Positions 35,345 through 44,037 of a stretch of 64,000 nt of DNA are shown here, one piece after another. A model generated the notes under the pieces. It was not told the origin of the DNA, made no database searches, and was given only the letters and a program-made list of their open reading frames with translations. The stretch comes from Streptomyces sp. A2-16 (GTDB taxonomy: Bacteria; Actinomycetota; Actinomycetes; Streptomycetales; Streptomycetaceae). The stretch spans positions 2,356,001 to 2,420,000 of the forward strand of contig NZ_CP063808.1 of assembly GCF_018128905.1 (NCBI RefSeq), written 5' to 3'. A program made the position numbers and the translations under genes. Within the stretch, counting starts at the first letter, position 1. Each line of letters starts with the position of its first letter.

Positions 35345-36346
35345 TCAGTCCTCCTCGCCCCGCTCCTGCGGGCGGTCCGGGTCGGGGACGGGCCGTGCCA
35401 CGGGCAGAGGGCCCAGCGCGGTCGAGGCGCCCGCGGGGGCCGGCCGGCGCGGCAGCCGGGGGCGGACCAGCCGCAGCCACACCAGTACGAGCAGCGCGAT
35501 CCCGGCCAGGAAGGGCAGCACCGCGGCCAGCGCCATCACGATCCAGCGCAGCATGGTCACGAACGCGTCCCAGCCGCCCGCGAGCGCGTCGACGACACCG
35601 GGGTCGTCGTCCTTCTCGGCCTTGACGACGGGCGCCTCGGACAGGGACAGGGTGATGGTGGCCAGGCTCGTGCGGTCCTTCAGGGACGCCTGACGTGCCA
35701 GCAGCGACTCCAGGTCGGCCTGGCGGGTGCTCAGTTCGCCCTCCAGGGTGACCACGTCGCTCAGCCTGGTCGCCCTGTCCATCAGCTCCCGGATCCGCGC
35801 CACACTCGCGCGCTGCGTCGCGATCCGGCTCTGCACGTCGACGACCTGGTCGGTGACGTCCTGCGCGTTCGCGGTGCGCTCCATGAGCTTGCCCGCGCCC
35901 TGCAGGTCGTCGAGGACCTCGTCGTACTTCTCGACGGGCACCCGCAACACCACCTCGGTCTGCTCCCGGCCCTCCTCGTCGCGGGAGGTGGACTCCTTGC
36001 CGACGAACCCGCCCGCGTTCTCGGTGGTGGTGCGGGCCGCGGCGAGCGCCTTCGGCACGTTCTTGACCCGCACGGTCAGCGTGGCGGTGCGGATGATGTG
36101 GTTCGCGGCGGGGTTCGGCGCGGCGGTGGCCTGCTTGCCGCCCGCGTCGGCCTCGGCACCGGCCGCGCCCTCGGGAGCCTGGGACGCGGCCGCACGGTCG
36201 TCCTTGGAGAGGGCGCTGCTGTCGGCACCCGAATCGGAGGCGCCGCTGCACCCGGCCAGTGCGAGGGACCCGGCCAGCAGGAGTCCGGCCAGGGCCCGGA
36301 CGGGACGTACCGAGCTGCGTGAACGGCGTGAACGTGGTGTGCGCAT
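35345..36346 (-). CDS. DUF4349 domain lipoprotein
   Basis: Membrane-anchored protein of 333 residues. Signal peptide with lipobox LAGC near residue 33, a low-complexity Ala/Ser/Asp segment, then the DUF4349 domain (about 85-270) with [35 protein letters not shown] and a predicted coiled coil ([45 protein letters not shown]). A C-terminal helix ([23 protein letters not shown]) and a basic tail follow, so the domain faces outward anchored at both ends. ATG 36346 follows GGGGGGACG; an earlier in-frame ATG at 36373 lacks a site. Divergent from cgoX; function unknown. Confidence 0.85.
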   Translation of the reverse strand: MRTPRSRRSRSSVRPVRALAGLLLAGSLALAGCSGASDSGADSSALSKDDRAAASQAPEGAAGAEADAGGKQATAAPNPAANHIIRTATLTVRVKNVPKALAAARTTTENAGGFVGKESTSRDEEGREQTEVVLRVPVEKYDEVLDDLQGAGKLMERTANAQDVTDQVVDVQSRIATQRASVARIRELMDRATRLSDVVTLEGELSTRQADLESLLARQASLKDRTSLATITLSLSEAPVVKAEKDDDPGVVDALAGGWDAFVTMLRWIVMALAAVLPFLAGIALLVLVWLRLVRPRLPRRPAPAGASTALGPLPVARPVPDPDRPQERGEED

Positions 36347-36503
36347 GGGCGTCCCCCCGAGGGTCGTGAACAACTGACGCTCCTTCGACGCCGGAAGGGG
36401 TGCGAACGTTGGACTCCGGCGGTCCCGATGCGGTCACGGTCAGGACTCGTGAAGGACACCGGGCCGCCGCAGGACTGTCAGAGGGGTCTGAGAGGCTGGG
36501 TCC

Positions 36504-37943
36504 ATGAGCGGATCACAGGTGGTCGTCGTCGGAGCGGGCATCGCGGGACTGGCCGCGGCCCACCGACTGGCGCGGCGCGGCGCGCGCGTCACCGTCCTCG
36601 AGGCGTCGGACCGGGTGGGCGGCAAGCTGCTGCCCGGCGAGATCGCGGGCGCGCGCGTGGACCTCGGCGCCGAGTCGATGCTGGCCCGCAGGCCGGAGGC
36701 GGTGGCCCTCGCCCGCGAGGTGGGCCTGGACGAGCGCCTCCAGCCCCCGGCCACCGCAACCGCCTCGATCTGGACCCGCGGCGCCCTGCGCCCCATGCCC
36801 AAGGGCCACGTCATGGGCGTCCCCGGCACCGCCGACGCGCTGGCCGGAGTGCTGTCCGACGAGGGCCTGGCCCGCATCGAGCAGGACGCCCGGCTGCCCC
36901 GCACGGAGGTCGGCGACGACGTGGCGGTGGGGGAGTACGTGGCGGCGCGCCTGGGCCGCGAGGTCGTCGACCGCCTCATCGAGCCCCTCCTCGGCGGGGT
37001 CTACGCGGGCGACGCGTACCGCATCTCGATGCGCTCGGCGGTCCCGCAGCTCTTCCAGGTCGCCAGGACCCACACCTCCCTCACCGAGGGCGTCCGCGAG
37101 ATCCAGGCCCGGATGGCCGCCAACCAGCAGACCGGGCCCGTGTTCATGGGCATCGAGGGCGGCGTGGGCACCCTCCCGCTCGCCGTCGCCGACGCGGTCC
37201 GCGCACAGGGCGGCGAGATCGTCACCGGCGCCCCGGTGACCGAGCTGCGCCGCGAGGCGTCCGGCGGCTGGAGGGTCGTCACCGCGGACCGCGTCCTGCA
37301 CGCCGACGCGGTGATCGTCGCCGTCCCCGCCCCGGCCGCCGCGAGCCTCCTGCGCGCCGAGGCCCCCGAGGCCGCCGGCGAGCTCGACACCGTCGAGTAC
37401 GCCTCCATGGCCCTGGTCACCCTCGCCTACCGCCGTTCCGACACCGCCCTGCCCGCGGGCAGCGGCTTCCTCGTCCCGCCGGTGGACGGCCGCACCATCA
37501 AGGCGTCCACCTTCGCCTCCCAGAAGTGGGGCTGGATCGCCGAGGAGAACCCCGACGTCGTCGTCCTGCGCACCTCCGTCGGCCGCCACGGCGAGACGGA
37601 GATCCTGGAGCGCGACGACACCGCCCTGGTGGACGTCTCCCGCCACGACCTGCGCGAGGCCACCGGGCTGGACGCCGCCCCCCTCGAAACCCGTGTCACC
37701 CGCTGGACCGACGGCCTGCCCCAGTACCCCGTCGGCCACCACGCGCGCGTGGCCCGCATCCGCGAGCACATCGCCAAGCTGCCCGGCCTCGCGGTGTGCG
37801 GCGCGCAGTACGACGGCGTGGGCATTCCGGCCTGCATCGCGAGCGCCCACGCGGCCGTGGACCAGATCCAGGGCGACCTCGCCGCCGTGCGGGAGCTCAC
37901 GGCCAACCCGGTGCAGAGTCTGCACGGCGGAGCGGGAGAATAG
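36504..37943 (+). CDS. cgoX: Coproporphyrinogen III oxidase, HemY type (CgoX)
   Basis: FAD enzyme of 479 residues oxidising coproporphyrinogen III to coproporphyrin III in the coproporphyrin-dependent heme pathway used by Actinobacteria; older annotation calls it protoporphyrinogen oxidase (hemY/hemG). The N-terminal FAD motif [29 protein letters not shown] is intact, and the substrate-domain block [17 protein letters not shown] and C-terminal [18 protein letters not shown] match the family. ATG 36504 follows GAGAGG by 9 nt. chdC starts 5 nt after its stop, consistent with an operon and with the order of the two reactions. Confidence 0.92.
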   Translation: MSGSQVVVVGAGIAGLAAAHRLARRGARVTVLEASDRVGGKLLPGEIAGARVDLGAESMLARRPEAVALAREVGLDERLQPPATATASIWTRGALRPMPKGHVMGVPGTADALAGVLSDEGLARIEQDARLPRTEVGDDVAVGEYVAARLGREVVDRLIEPLLGGVYAGDAYRISMRSAVPQLFQVARTHTSLTEGVREIQARMAANQQTGPVFMGIEGGVGTLPLAVADAVRAQGGEIVTGAPVTELRREASGGWRVVTADRVLHADAVIVAVPAPAAASLLRAEAPEAAGELDTVEYASMALVTLAYRRSDTALPAGSGFLVPPVDGRTIKASTFASQKWGWIAEENPDVVVLRTSVGRHGETEILERDDTALVDVSRHDLREATGLDAAPLETRVTRWTDGLPQYPVGHHARVARIREHIAKLPGLAVCGAQYDGVGIPACIASAHAAVDQIQGDLAAVRELTANPVQSLHGGAGE

Positions 37944-37948
37944 GGCCC

Positions 37949-38680
37949 ATGAGCAACGACGCCCCCACCCCCGAGTCCGGCAGGGTCCCGAACAAGGGCA
38001 AGCTGGCCAAGGACCTCAACGAGGTCATCCGTTACACGCTCTGGTCCGTCTTCAAGCTGAAGGACGTGCTGCCCGAGGACCGCACCGGCTACGCCGACGA
38101 GGTCCAGGAGCTGTTCGACCAGCTCGCCGCCAAGGACGTCACGATCCGCGGCACCTACGACGTGTCCGGGCTGCGCGCCGACGCCGACGTCATGATCTGG
38201 TGGCACGCGGAGACCAGCGACCAGCTCCAGGAGGCGTACAACCTCTTCCGCCGCACGAAGCTGGGCCGCGCCCTCGAGCCGGTCTGGTCGAACATGGCGC
38301 TGCACCGCCCCGCCGAGTTCAACCGCTCCCACATCCCGGCGTTCCTGGCGGACGAGAACCCCCGGGACTACGTGAGCGTCTATCCCTTCGTCCGGTCCTA
38401 CGACTGGTACCTCCTCCCCGACGAGGACCGCCGCCGCATGCTCGCCGACCACGGCAAGATGGCCCGCGGCTACCCGGACGTCCGTGCCAACACCGTCGCG
38501 TCGTTCTCGCTGGGCGACTACGAGTGGATCCTGGCCTTCGAGGCCGACGAGCTCTACCGCATCGTCGACCTCATGCGCCACCTGCGCGCCTCCGAGGCCC
38601 GTATGCACGTCCGCGAGGAGGTCCCGTTCTACACGGGCCGCCGCAAGGACCTCGGCGACCTCGTCGCGGGCCTCGCCTGA
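37949..38680 (+). CDS. chdC: Coproheme decarboxylase ChdC (HemQ)
   Basis: Chlorite-dismutase-family enzyme of 243 residues that converts iron-coproporphyrin III to heme b by two peroxide-dependent decarboxylations. The reactive Tyr lies at about residue 145 in [15 protein letters not shown] and the proximal heme His at about 168 in [17 protein letters not shown] 37949 is 5 nt downstream of the cgoX stop. The ferrochelatase (CpfC) that acts between CgoX and ChdC is not in the window. Its stop abuts the stop of the convergent S33 peptidase with no base between (TGATCA). Confidence 0.94.
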   Translation: MSNDAPTPESGRVPNKGKLAKDLNEVIRYTLWSVFKLKDVLPEDRTGYADEVQELFDQLAAKDVTIRGTYDVSGLRADADVMIWWHAETSDQLQEAYNLFRRTKLGRALEPVWSNMALHRPAEFNRSHIPAFLADENPRDYVSVYPFVRSYDWYLLPDEDRRRMLADHGKMARGYPDVRANTVASFSLGDYEWILAFEADELYRIVDLMRHLRASEARMHVREEVPFYTGRRKDLGDLVAGLA

Positions 38681-40327
38681 TCAGCGAGCGGGTGTGACGG
38701 TCGCGTTCCCTCCAGCGGTCGCCTTCCCTTCGGGTGTCGCCTTCCGGGAGGCGACCCGCGGCTTCGGCTCGGGGTGCGGGGCGCAGGCGGCGCGCCGCAC
38801 CGGGAGGCGGCCCTCCAGCAGGTAGGCGTCCAGGTATCCGTTGACGCAGGGGTTCGGGCCGCCCGCGATGCCGTGCGTGCCCGCGTCCCGCTCGGTCACC
38901 AGCACCGACCCGGACAGCCGCCGGTGCAGTTTCAGGGCGCCGTCGTACGGGGTGGCGGCGTCCCTCTCGGCGGCCAGGATCAGGGTCGCGGGCAGCTCAC
39001 CGGGCCCCGTCCGCACGTCCAGCGGCTCCTGCCGGGCCGCGGGCCAGTACGCGCACGGCAGGTTCGTCCACACGTTGTCCCACGTCTCGAACGGCGCCAC
39101 CCGCGCCAGCCGTGTGTTGTCCCGGTCCCAGACCTTCCAGTCCGTGGGCCAGGGCGCGTCGTTGCACTCGACGGCCGTGTAGACCGCGTTGGCGTTCTCC
39201 GCCTCCTTCGCCGCCTCCTGATGCGGCCCCGCCTGCTGGATCAGCGGCTTCGGATCGCCCTTGAGATACGCCGACAGGGCCTGCGCCCGATGGGGCCAGA
39301 AGTCGTCGTAGTAACCGGTCGACAGGAAGGCGCCCTGAAGCTGCCCCGGCCCGACCTTCCCGCCGGCCGGCTCCACGGCCAGCCGGGCCGCCGCCTTCTC
39401 GTAGCTGCGCAGCACCTCCTCGGCCGTGGCCCCGAGCCCGTACACGTCGTCGTGCCTGGCGACCCACTCCCGGAAGTCCGCCCAGCGCCCCTCGAACGCG
39501 GCCGACTGGTCCAGGTTGTTGCGGTACCAGACCTGATCCGGGTCAGGGTTCACCGCCGCGTCGAACACCATCCGCCGTACATGGGAGGGGAACAGGGTCG
39601 CGTACAGGGCGCCGAAATAGGTGCCGTACGACGCCCCCATGAACGTCAGCCTCTGCTCGCCGAGCGCGGCCCGCAGCACGTCCAGGTCACGGGCGTTGTT
39701 CAGGGACGTGTAGTGCCGGAGCGTCGCGCCGGCCCGCCGCGCGCACCCGCGCGCGTACGCCTTCGCCTGCGCGACGCGTTCCTTCTTGTACGACTCCGAG
39801 GGGTGCGTCGGCGCCTGTGTGGGCGCCTTGAAGTACTGCTTCGGGTCGGTGCAGGACAGCGGCGCCGAACGGCCCACCCCGCGCGGGGCGTAGCCGACGA
39901 GGTCGTACGCCGCGGCGAGCCCCTTCCACTCGGGGAGCACACCGATCAGCGGGAAGTACATGCCGGAGGCGCCGGGGCCGCCGGGGTTGTAGACCAGGGC
40001 GCCCTGCCGGGGCACCCGGCGCTTGCTGTTGCGCGGGTCCTTGTGGGTGGCCGGCACCCGGCTGACGGTCAGTTTGATCTGCTTGCCGTCGGGGTGTGCG
40101 TAGTCGAGCGGGACGGACACCGTGCCGCACCGGACACCGTCGGGCAGGTCCTCCACCGCGGGGCAGGCGCCGAAGCGGATGCCGGCCGCCTCGGCGCGGG
40201 CGGCCGCGATCGCGGTGCCGTGGAGTTCCGCCGCGCCCGGGGCGGCCGGAGCGCCCCCGGCCGGTGCGGCGGCGAGCGTGGTCAGGAGCAAGGACCCGGC
40301 GGCCGTGTAGAGGGCGGGAGCTCTCAT
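38681..40327 (-). CDS. Secreted S33-type alpha/beta hydrolase peptidase (Tap/Slp-like)
   Basis: Exported alpha/beta hydrolase of 548 residues, resembling Streptomyces tripeptidyl aminopeptidase (Tap) and SlpD/SlpE. A signal peptide (LYTAAGSLLLTTLAAAPAGG) is followed by the oxyanion region GALVYNPGGPGASG, nucleophile elbow GASYGTYFG, catalytic Asp in ILAAERDAATP and His in TERDAGTHGIAGGPNPCVN. It should remove short N-terminal peptides outside the cell. ATG 40327 sits 4 nt after GAAGGGAT, a site that can pair with an upstream ATCCCTT in the leader. A charged Lys/Arg/Thr tail of about 35 residues ends the protein. Convergent with chdC. Confidence 0.87.
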   Translation of the reverse strand: MRAPALYTAAGSLLLTTLAAAPAGGAPAAPGAAELHGTAIAAARAEAAGIRFGACPAVEDLPDGVRCGTVSVPLDYAHPDGKQIKLTVSRVPATHKDPRNSKRRVPRQGALVYNPGGPGASGMYFPLIGVLPEWKGLAAAYDLVGYAPRGVGRSAPLSCTDPKQYFKAPTQAPTHPSESYKKERVAQAKAYARGCARRAGATLRHYTSLNNARDLDVLRAALGEQRLTFMGASYGTYFGALYATLFPSHVRRMVFDAAVNPDPDQVWYRNNLDQSAAFEGRWADFREWVARHDDVYGLGATAEEVLRSYEKAAARLAVEPAGGKVGPGQLQGAFLSTGYYDDFWPHRAQALSAYLKGDPKPLIQQAGPHQEAAKEAENANAVYTAVECNDAPWPTDWKVWDRDNTRLARVAPFETWDNVWTNLPCAYWPAARQEPLDVRTGPGELPATLILAAERDAATPYDGALKLHRRLSGSVLVTERDAGTHGIAGGPNPCVNGYLDAYLLEGRLPVRRAACAPHPEPKPRVASRKATPEGKATAGGNATVTPAR

Positions 40328-40331
40328 CGGT

Positions 40332-40364
40332 ATCCCTTCGGTGCGCGGCAGCGACAAAAGGGAT
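40332..40364 (-). promoter_or_regulatory. Leader hairpin covering the peptidase ribosome site
   Basis: On the minus strand ATCCCTT (40364-40358) is complementary to AAGGGAT (40338-40332), which contains the Shine-Dalgarno of the S33 peptidase; the loop is 19 nt. Pairing would hide the ribosome site. Confidence 0.45.
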
Positions 40365-40443
40365 GTTTGGTTCGGCCGTGGTGGAAGGCAAGCACCGCCC
40401 CGCCGGTGTCGGCCCCAATGCCTCCGTGCGCCCCCGGTCGGGC

Positions 40444-41241
40444 TCAGTGGCGCCGGTGCGGACGGTGGTGCTCCTCGCCCTGGCCGTCGGGCCGGTGGGC
40501 GAAGGCCGCGCGCAGGTCCGGCTCACCGATGGCCCTGATCCCGCGGACGGCGACGGAGGTGAGATACGTCCGCTCGTCCGTGCCGCCGGTGCGCCTGTTC
40601 AGGGTGCCGAGCAGCCGCTGGCCCGCCGGGGAGGCCCAGCGCGAGTACGGGTGGACCTCCATCCGCGCGATGGCCAGGCAGCTCAGGCTGAGGGCGAGCG
40701 GCAGCGCGAACCAGAGGGCGACCAGATGCCGGGGCATCTCCGAAGGGGCGGGCGCCAGCAGCGCGACAGCGCCCAGCGCGACGACGGCCGCCGCCGCCAG
40801 CTGCACCTGGCGGACCCCCTCCGCGATGCCGGAGCGGGCTCCGTCGGGCACGGCGAGACCCGCGTCCACGAGCCGGTCGGCGAGGCTGCGCACCGCGTCC
40901 GCCGAGGCCGCGTCCGCCCGCACCGGGGCGATGCGGGACTGCCCCTCCGGCCCGATGGCTCCGATGACCGTGCGCTCCATCTCGTCCCGCCCGCGCGGGT
41001 CGACGACGGTCGCCCAGCCGGTGTGGGCCAGCAGCAGCCGTCGCTGCCGGGCCATGGAGACGAGCGTCAGGTCGGCGACCCGCCGCGGGCCGCCGGACAG
41101 GAACGCGGCCTCGTACAGCGTCAGATCGTGCGCCCGGGCATCCGCGTCCGCGGCCGCCGCGTGCACGGCGGCCAGGCACAGCCGCGTGCACGCGGTGCCG
41201 GCGGCGGCCCAGGCCAGCAGCAGAAGAAGAACCCAGAACAT
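40444..41241 (-). CDS. TIGR04222 family membrane protein
   Basis: Membrane protein of 265 residues with an N-terminal helix (MFWVLLLLLAWAAAGTACTRL), the conserved TIGR04222 block YEAAFLSGGPRRVADLTLVSMARQRRLLLAHTGWATVV, and two central helices (VQLAAAAVVALGAVALL; HLVALWFALPLALSLSCLA). The C-terminus is hydrophilic and His/Arg-rich (GEEHHRPHRRH), unlike family members that carry Gly/Cys-rich tails. It is the third gene of a minus-strand set led by a DUF692 enzyme; from memory such pairings recur in Streptomyces. Function unknown. Confidence 0.78.
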   Translation of the reverse strand: MFWVLLLLLAWAAAGTACTRLCLAAVHAAAADADARAHDLTLYEAAFLSGGPRRVADLTLVSMARQRRLLLAHTGWATVVDPRGRDEMERTVIGAIGPEGQSRIAPVRADAASADAVRSLADRLVDAGLAVPDGARSGIAEGVRQVQLAAAAVVALGAVALLAPAPSEMPRHLVALWFALPLALSLSCLAIARMEVHPYSRWASPAGQRLLGTLNRRTGGTDERTYLTSVAVRGIRAIGEPDLRAAFAHRPDGQGEEHHRPHRRH

Positions 41242-41341
41242 GCCGCGTTTCTATGCCAAAGGCTCCTGGCGGCGCCATGGGTTGTTCACCATCCGGACGG
41301 AGTGTTGTCGGTGTGTGACGTTCCGTTTGTCCGGAAGCGGA

Positions 41342-42130
41342 CTACGACGCGACGGGGTCCGGGGCCGGGCTGGAGGCGGCCGGGGGAAGCGAGTACGTCG
41401 TCGCGAACGGCGAGGGCGTGACCGGGACGACCACGCCCGGGTCGGTCGTCGGGCCGGGCGGGGCGGGCGAGTTGACGAGCGGCGGGGCACTGTCCCCGGC
41501 CAGGTCCCGGGCCAGGGCGCCGAAGTCGACGTATCCGGTCGCCTCCAGCACCTTGATGTGGTCCAGCACGGTGGTGTTGGCGTCGTCGGCCAGGGCGCGG
41601 ACCAGCGAGTTCTGGGTACTCGCGCGGACCTGGGCGACGACCGAGAACACCCTGCCGTGCGCGAGGCGCAGGATGTTGGCGAACTGGCGGTCGTAGTCGA
41701 CCCCTTGGGCCTGGTTCAGGGTGGCGAGCCACTGCTTCTGCTGGTCGTTGGGCTCGTTGGGCAGGGCGAGTCCGAGCTTGGACGCCACGTCGCGCACCCG
41801 GGCGTCGAGGAACGTGTGCCCCTCCACGAGGTGCTGTCCCGCCGTCCGTACCGCCTGCGTCGTCCCCTTCTGCTCCGCCTGCTGACCGGCGGGCAGCTCC
41901 CACAGCCCCGCGAGCCGTACCTTCGTGACGAAGTCCCGGTCCAGGGCGGAGAGCGGTCCGTACGGTGTCGTCACCGTCCCGGCGTTGAGCACGCTCACTC
42001 CCGTGCCGGAGCGGTCGGCGTACGACCAGATCGGGAAGAGCAGGGCCACGAGGGTCGCCGTCAGCCCGGCGATGATGACGCCGGTGCCGGAGAATATGCC
42101 TCGCCCCTTGACGGGCGGTCGCGGTCGCAT
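41342..42130 (-). CDS. DUF4142 domain exported protein
   Basis: 262-residue protein with an uncleaved signal or anchor helix near the N-terminus (GTGVIIAGLTATLVALLFPIW) and a helical DUF4142 domain at about 60-200 (LSALDRDFVTKVRLAGLWELPAGQQAEQ; GQHLVEGHTFLDARVRDVA; LRLAHGRVFSVVAQVRASTQNSLVRALADDANTTVLDHIKVLE). The domain resembles ferritin-like outer-membrane helical bundles, but metal ligands are not obvious. A Pro/Ser/Thr-rich tail (PAPPGPTTDPGVVVPVTPSP) probably spans the cell wall. ATG 42130 follows AGGAGG. It lies between the DUF692 and TIGR04222 genes on the same strand, with its own candidate -10 TAGCGT upstream. Confidence 0.8.
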   Translation of the reverse strand: MRPRPPVKGRGIFSGTGVIIAGLTATLVALLFPIWSYADRSGTGVSVLNAGTVTTPYGPLSALDRDFVTKVRLAGLWELPAGQQAEQKGTTQAVRTAGQHLVEGHTFLDARVRDVASKLGLALPNEPNDQQKQWLATLNQAQGVDYDRQFANILRLAHGRVFSVVAQVRASTQNSLVRALADDANTTVLDHIKVLEATGYVDFGALARDLAGDSAPPLVNSPAPPGPTTDPGVVVPVTPSPFATTYSLPPAASSPAPDPVAS

Positions 42131-42230
42131 GGTGCCTCCTGTTGCGGCACCGCACGCTAGTGAGTTTCAGGTGCGGGACTGACATATTACTGCCGGGTCC
42201 GCGCGGTCCTTCGACGGCTGTGGGGAAGGC

Positions 42231-42248
42231 GGGGGCGACTCCGCCCCC
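42231..42248 (-). terminator. Hairpin after the DUF692 gene
   Basis: GGGGGCG and CGCCCCC flank a 4-nt loop, about 120 nt downstream of the DUF692 stop. It separates this gene from the DUF4142 gene's promoter region. Confidence 0.6.
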
Positions 42249-42249
42249 G

Positions 42250-42366
42250 AGCTTCGGAGCCCTGCGCCCCCGCGAACTCCTGAGCCCCCGCGAACTCCGG
42301 AGCCCCCAGCCCCCGCGAACTCCGGAGCCCCCGCCCCCGACATCCGAAGCCCTCGGCCCCCGACCC
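42250..42366. repeat. Imperfect tandem repeats downstream of the DUF692 gene
   Basis: The unit CCCCCGCGAACTCCGGAG and variants occur at least three times in 18- and 25-bp steps, flanked by more degenerate CCCCCGA-type units. They fill most of the 237-bp gap between the DUF692 and DUF4142 genes. No credible gene is seen in either strand there. Confidence 0.7.
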
Positions 42367-42367
42367 G

Positions 42368-43672
42368 TCAGTGCCTGAGCAGTACCCTCCGTGTCGCCCG
42401 GGCCAGCCGCACCCCGGGCCTCCGGGACCTCGGTGCCGGGCCCGAGCGTTCCAGCCACCACTCCCGGAGCTCCCGCCGTGCCCTCGCGTCCCCCAACTCC
42501 CCGCCCAGCAGGAGCTGCTCGGCGAAGCTCAGCGCGTCCCGCCGGTACCCGTCCGTCATCGGCGCCCCCTGCGCGTAGGCCAGGAACGCCGGCCGGTAGC
42601 CCGCCCCGAGGATCACCGGCAACTCGGGCGCGACCTTCGCCACCACGTCCGCCCGCTTCCCGGCCAGGGCCCGCGCCTGCACCCCCAGCCGCACCCGGTC
42701 GAACCCCTCCGGCACCGGCGTCCCCGCCACGAGCGCGGACAGCAGCGCGGTCTGGGCGAGGGCGAGCCGCTGACGGGCGGCGTCGGCCGGGACCCCGGAG
42801 TCCTCCGCGGCGGGGGCCGCGCGCCACGCACCGTCGGCCCGCTCCCCGCACCCCTTCTCCACCGCCTCCCGGATCGCCGCCAGCTCCCCCTCCAGCACGG
42901 CCGGCTCGGGGAAGTTCTCGTCCCGCTCCAGCAGCACCCCCGGTGGCGAGACCCGGGACGCGAGGTCGGCGAGGATGTCGAGGACCGGCCGCGGAACCGG
43001 GTGGGCGTGGCTGTCGTGCCACACCCCGTCCCGCTCGAACCCGCCCGCGACATGGACGTACGCGATGGCCTCCAGGGGCAGCTCGGCGAGCGCCTCGGCC
43101 GGGTCCTCGCCGCGGTTGACGTGGTTGGTGTGCAGGTTGGCCACGTCGATCAGCAGCCGCACGCCCGTCCGGTCGGCCAGGTCGTACAGGAACTGCCCCT
43201 CGGTCATCTCCTCGCCCGGCCACGAGAGCAGTGCGGCGATGTTCTCCACGGCGAGCGGCACCGGCAGCGCTTCCTGCGCGACGCGGATGTTCTCGCACAG
43301 CACGTCGAGGGCGTCCCGGGTGCGCGGTACGGGCAGCAGATGTCCGGCCTCCAGCCGCGGGGAGGCGGTCAGCGGGCCGCCCGCGCGGACGAAGGCGATG
43401 TGCTCGGTGACCAGCGGCGAGCCCAGCGCCTCGGCCCGCTCGGCGAGCGCTTGGAGCCGCCCCGCGTCGGGCCGGTCCGCGCCCCCCAGGCCGAGCGAGA
43501 CGCCGTGCGGCACCACGGTCACCCCGCGCTCGCGCAGCCGCCGCAGCGACTCGGGCAGATGCCCGGGACAGACGTTCTCGGCCACGACCTCGACCCAGTC
43601 GATGCCCGGCATGCCCTCCACGGCGTCCGCGATCTCCGGCCGCCACCCGATACCCGTTCCCAGTCGCTCCAT
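42368..43672 (-). CDS. DUF692/MNIO-family oxidase with C-terminal partner-like domain
   Basis: 434-residue protein. Residues 1-275 form a DUF692 TIM barrel, the multinuclear non-heme iron oxidase (MNIO) family of MbnB and TglH, which modify cysteine or other residues of peptides. Expected metal ligands are present: His56 (VVPHGVSLG), His91 (TEHIAF), Glu143 (AVENIA), Asp176, His181 and His184 ([11 protein letters not shown]), His207 (VHVAGG), Asp220 and His222 (WHDSHAHP), Glu249 ([10 protein letters not shown]). Residues 300-400 form a helical domain ([28 protein letters not shown]) resembling, by inference, the DUF2063-type partner proteins usually encoded separately. ATG 43672 follows GAGGAGGGG. 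No Cys-rich precursor peptide is evident nearby. Confidence 0.88.
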   Translation of the reverse strand: MERLGTGIGWRPEIADAVEGMPGIDWVEVVAENVCPGHLPESLRRLRERGVTVVPHGVSLGLGGADRPDAGRLQALAERAEALGSPLVTEHIAFVRAGGPLTASPRLEAGHLLPVPRTRDALDVLCENIRVAQEALPVPLAVENIAALLSWPGEEMTEGQFLYDLADRTGVRLLIDVANLHTNHVNRGEDPAEALAELPLEAIAYVHVAGGFERDGVWHDSHAHPVPRPVLDILADLASRVSPPGVLLERDENFPEPAVLEGELAAIREAVEKGCGERADGAWRAAPAAEDSGVPADAARQRLALAQTALLSALVAGTPVPEGFDRVRLGVQARALAGKRADVVAKVAPELPVILGAGYRPAFLAYAQGAPMTDGYRRDALSFAEQLLLGGELGDARARRELREWWLERSGPAPRSRRPGVRLARATRRVLLRH

Positions 43673-43849
43673 GGTCCGTCCCCTCCTCGGCCTCTCCCGC
43701 GTGCCCTCCGGTCGTCGTCCGCCCGGCGTGACGGAGGTATGGCCCCGGGGCCCGGGCCCGAACCGCGCCCGGGGAACCTTCAGAGCAACATTTGAGGTTC
43801 GGACCCGGGGCGCCGGACGCCGGTGCCGGACCACGCCCGTGGGTCCCGG

Positions 43850-44037
43850 TCCAGCAGCCGCAGCCTGTTTGGACCCAGCAGGGCGAACAGCCCCGCTCCT
43901 GCTCAGCTCCAGCTCCCCGCCGGCCGTCCCACGGACAAGGCCTCGAGACCCTCGACGGAGGCGATGTCGACCGCCCGTCGCAGTACCGTCCGCCGGGTGC
44001 GGTTGCCGCGTTCCACGCGGCCGTCGAGCCGGGTCAT
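43850..44037 (-). pseudogene. Decayed TetR-family regulator
   Basis: ATG 44037 overlaps the pth stop (ATGA) and opens a 44-codon reading frame starting [19 protein letters not shown] and continuing [15 protein letters not shown], the start of a TetR helix-turn-helix. The frame then ends at TGA 43903. The expected continuation GELELSRSG and later FALLG, GSKQ appears in the other two frames, so at least two or three single-base indels interrupt it. The C-terminal ligand domain (about 150 residues) is absent. The rest of the 361-bp gap to the DUF692 gene holds no gene I can support. Confidence 0.68.

Noticed and set aside
38774..42160. A 1128-codon plus-strand open frame, and similar long frames at 44263-48402 (+), 60946-63906 (-), 4450-6483 (-) and 205-2772 (-).
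   Set aside because: They are antisense or out-of-frame shadows of recognisable genes. Their translations are Arg/Gly/Ala/Pro- or Asp/Glu/Val/Leu-rich without domain motifs, as expected where GC bias removes stop codons.
42250..42366. CRISPR-like array.
   Set aside because: Repeats are contiguous or nearly so, with no unique spacers, and no cas genes are present.
42142..42378. Possible repeat-rich small protein on the plus strand (PRELLSPRELRS type).
   Set aside because: It only translates the tandem DNA repeats, overlaps the end of the DUF692 gene and has no convincing ribosome site.
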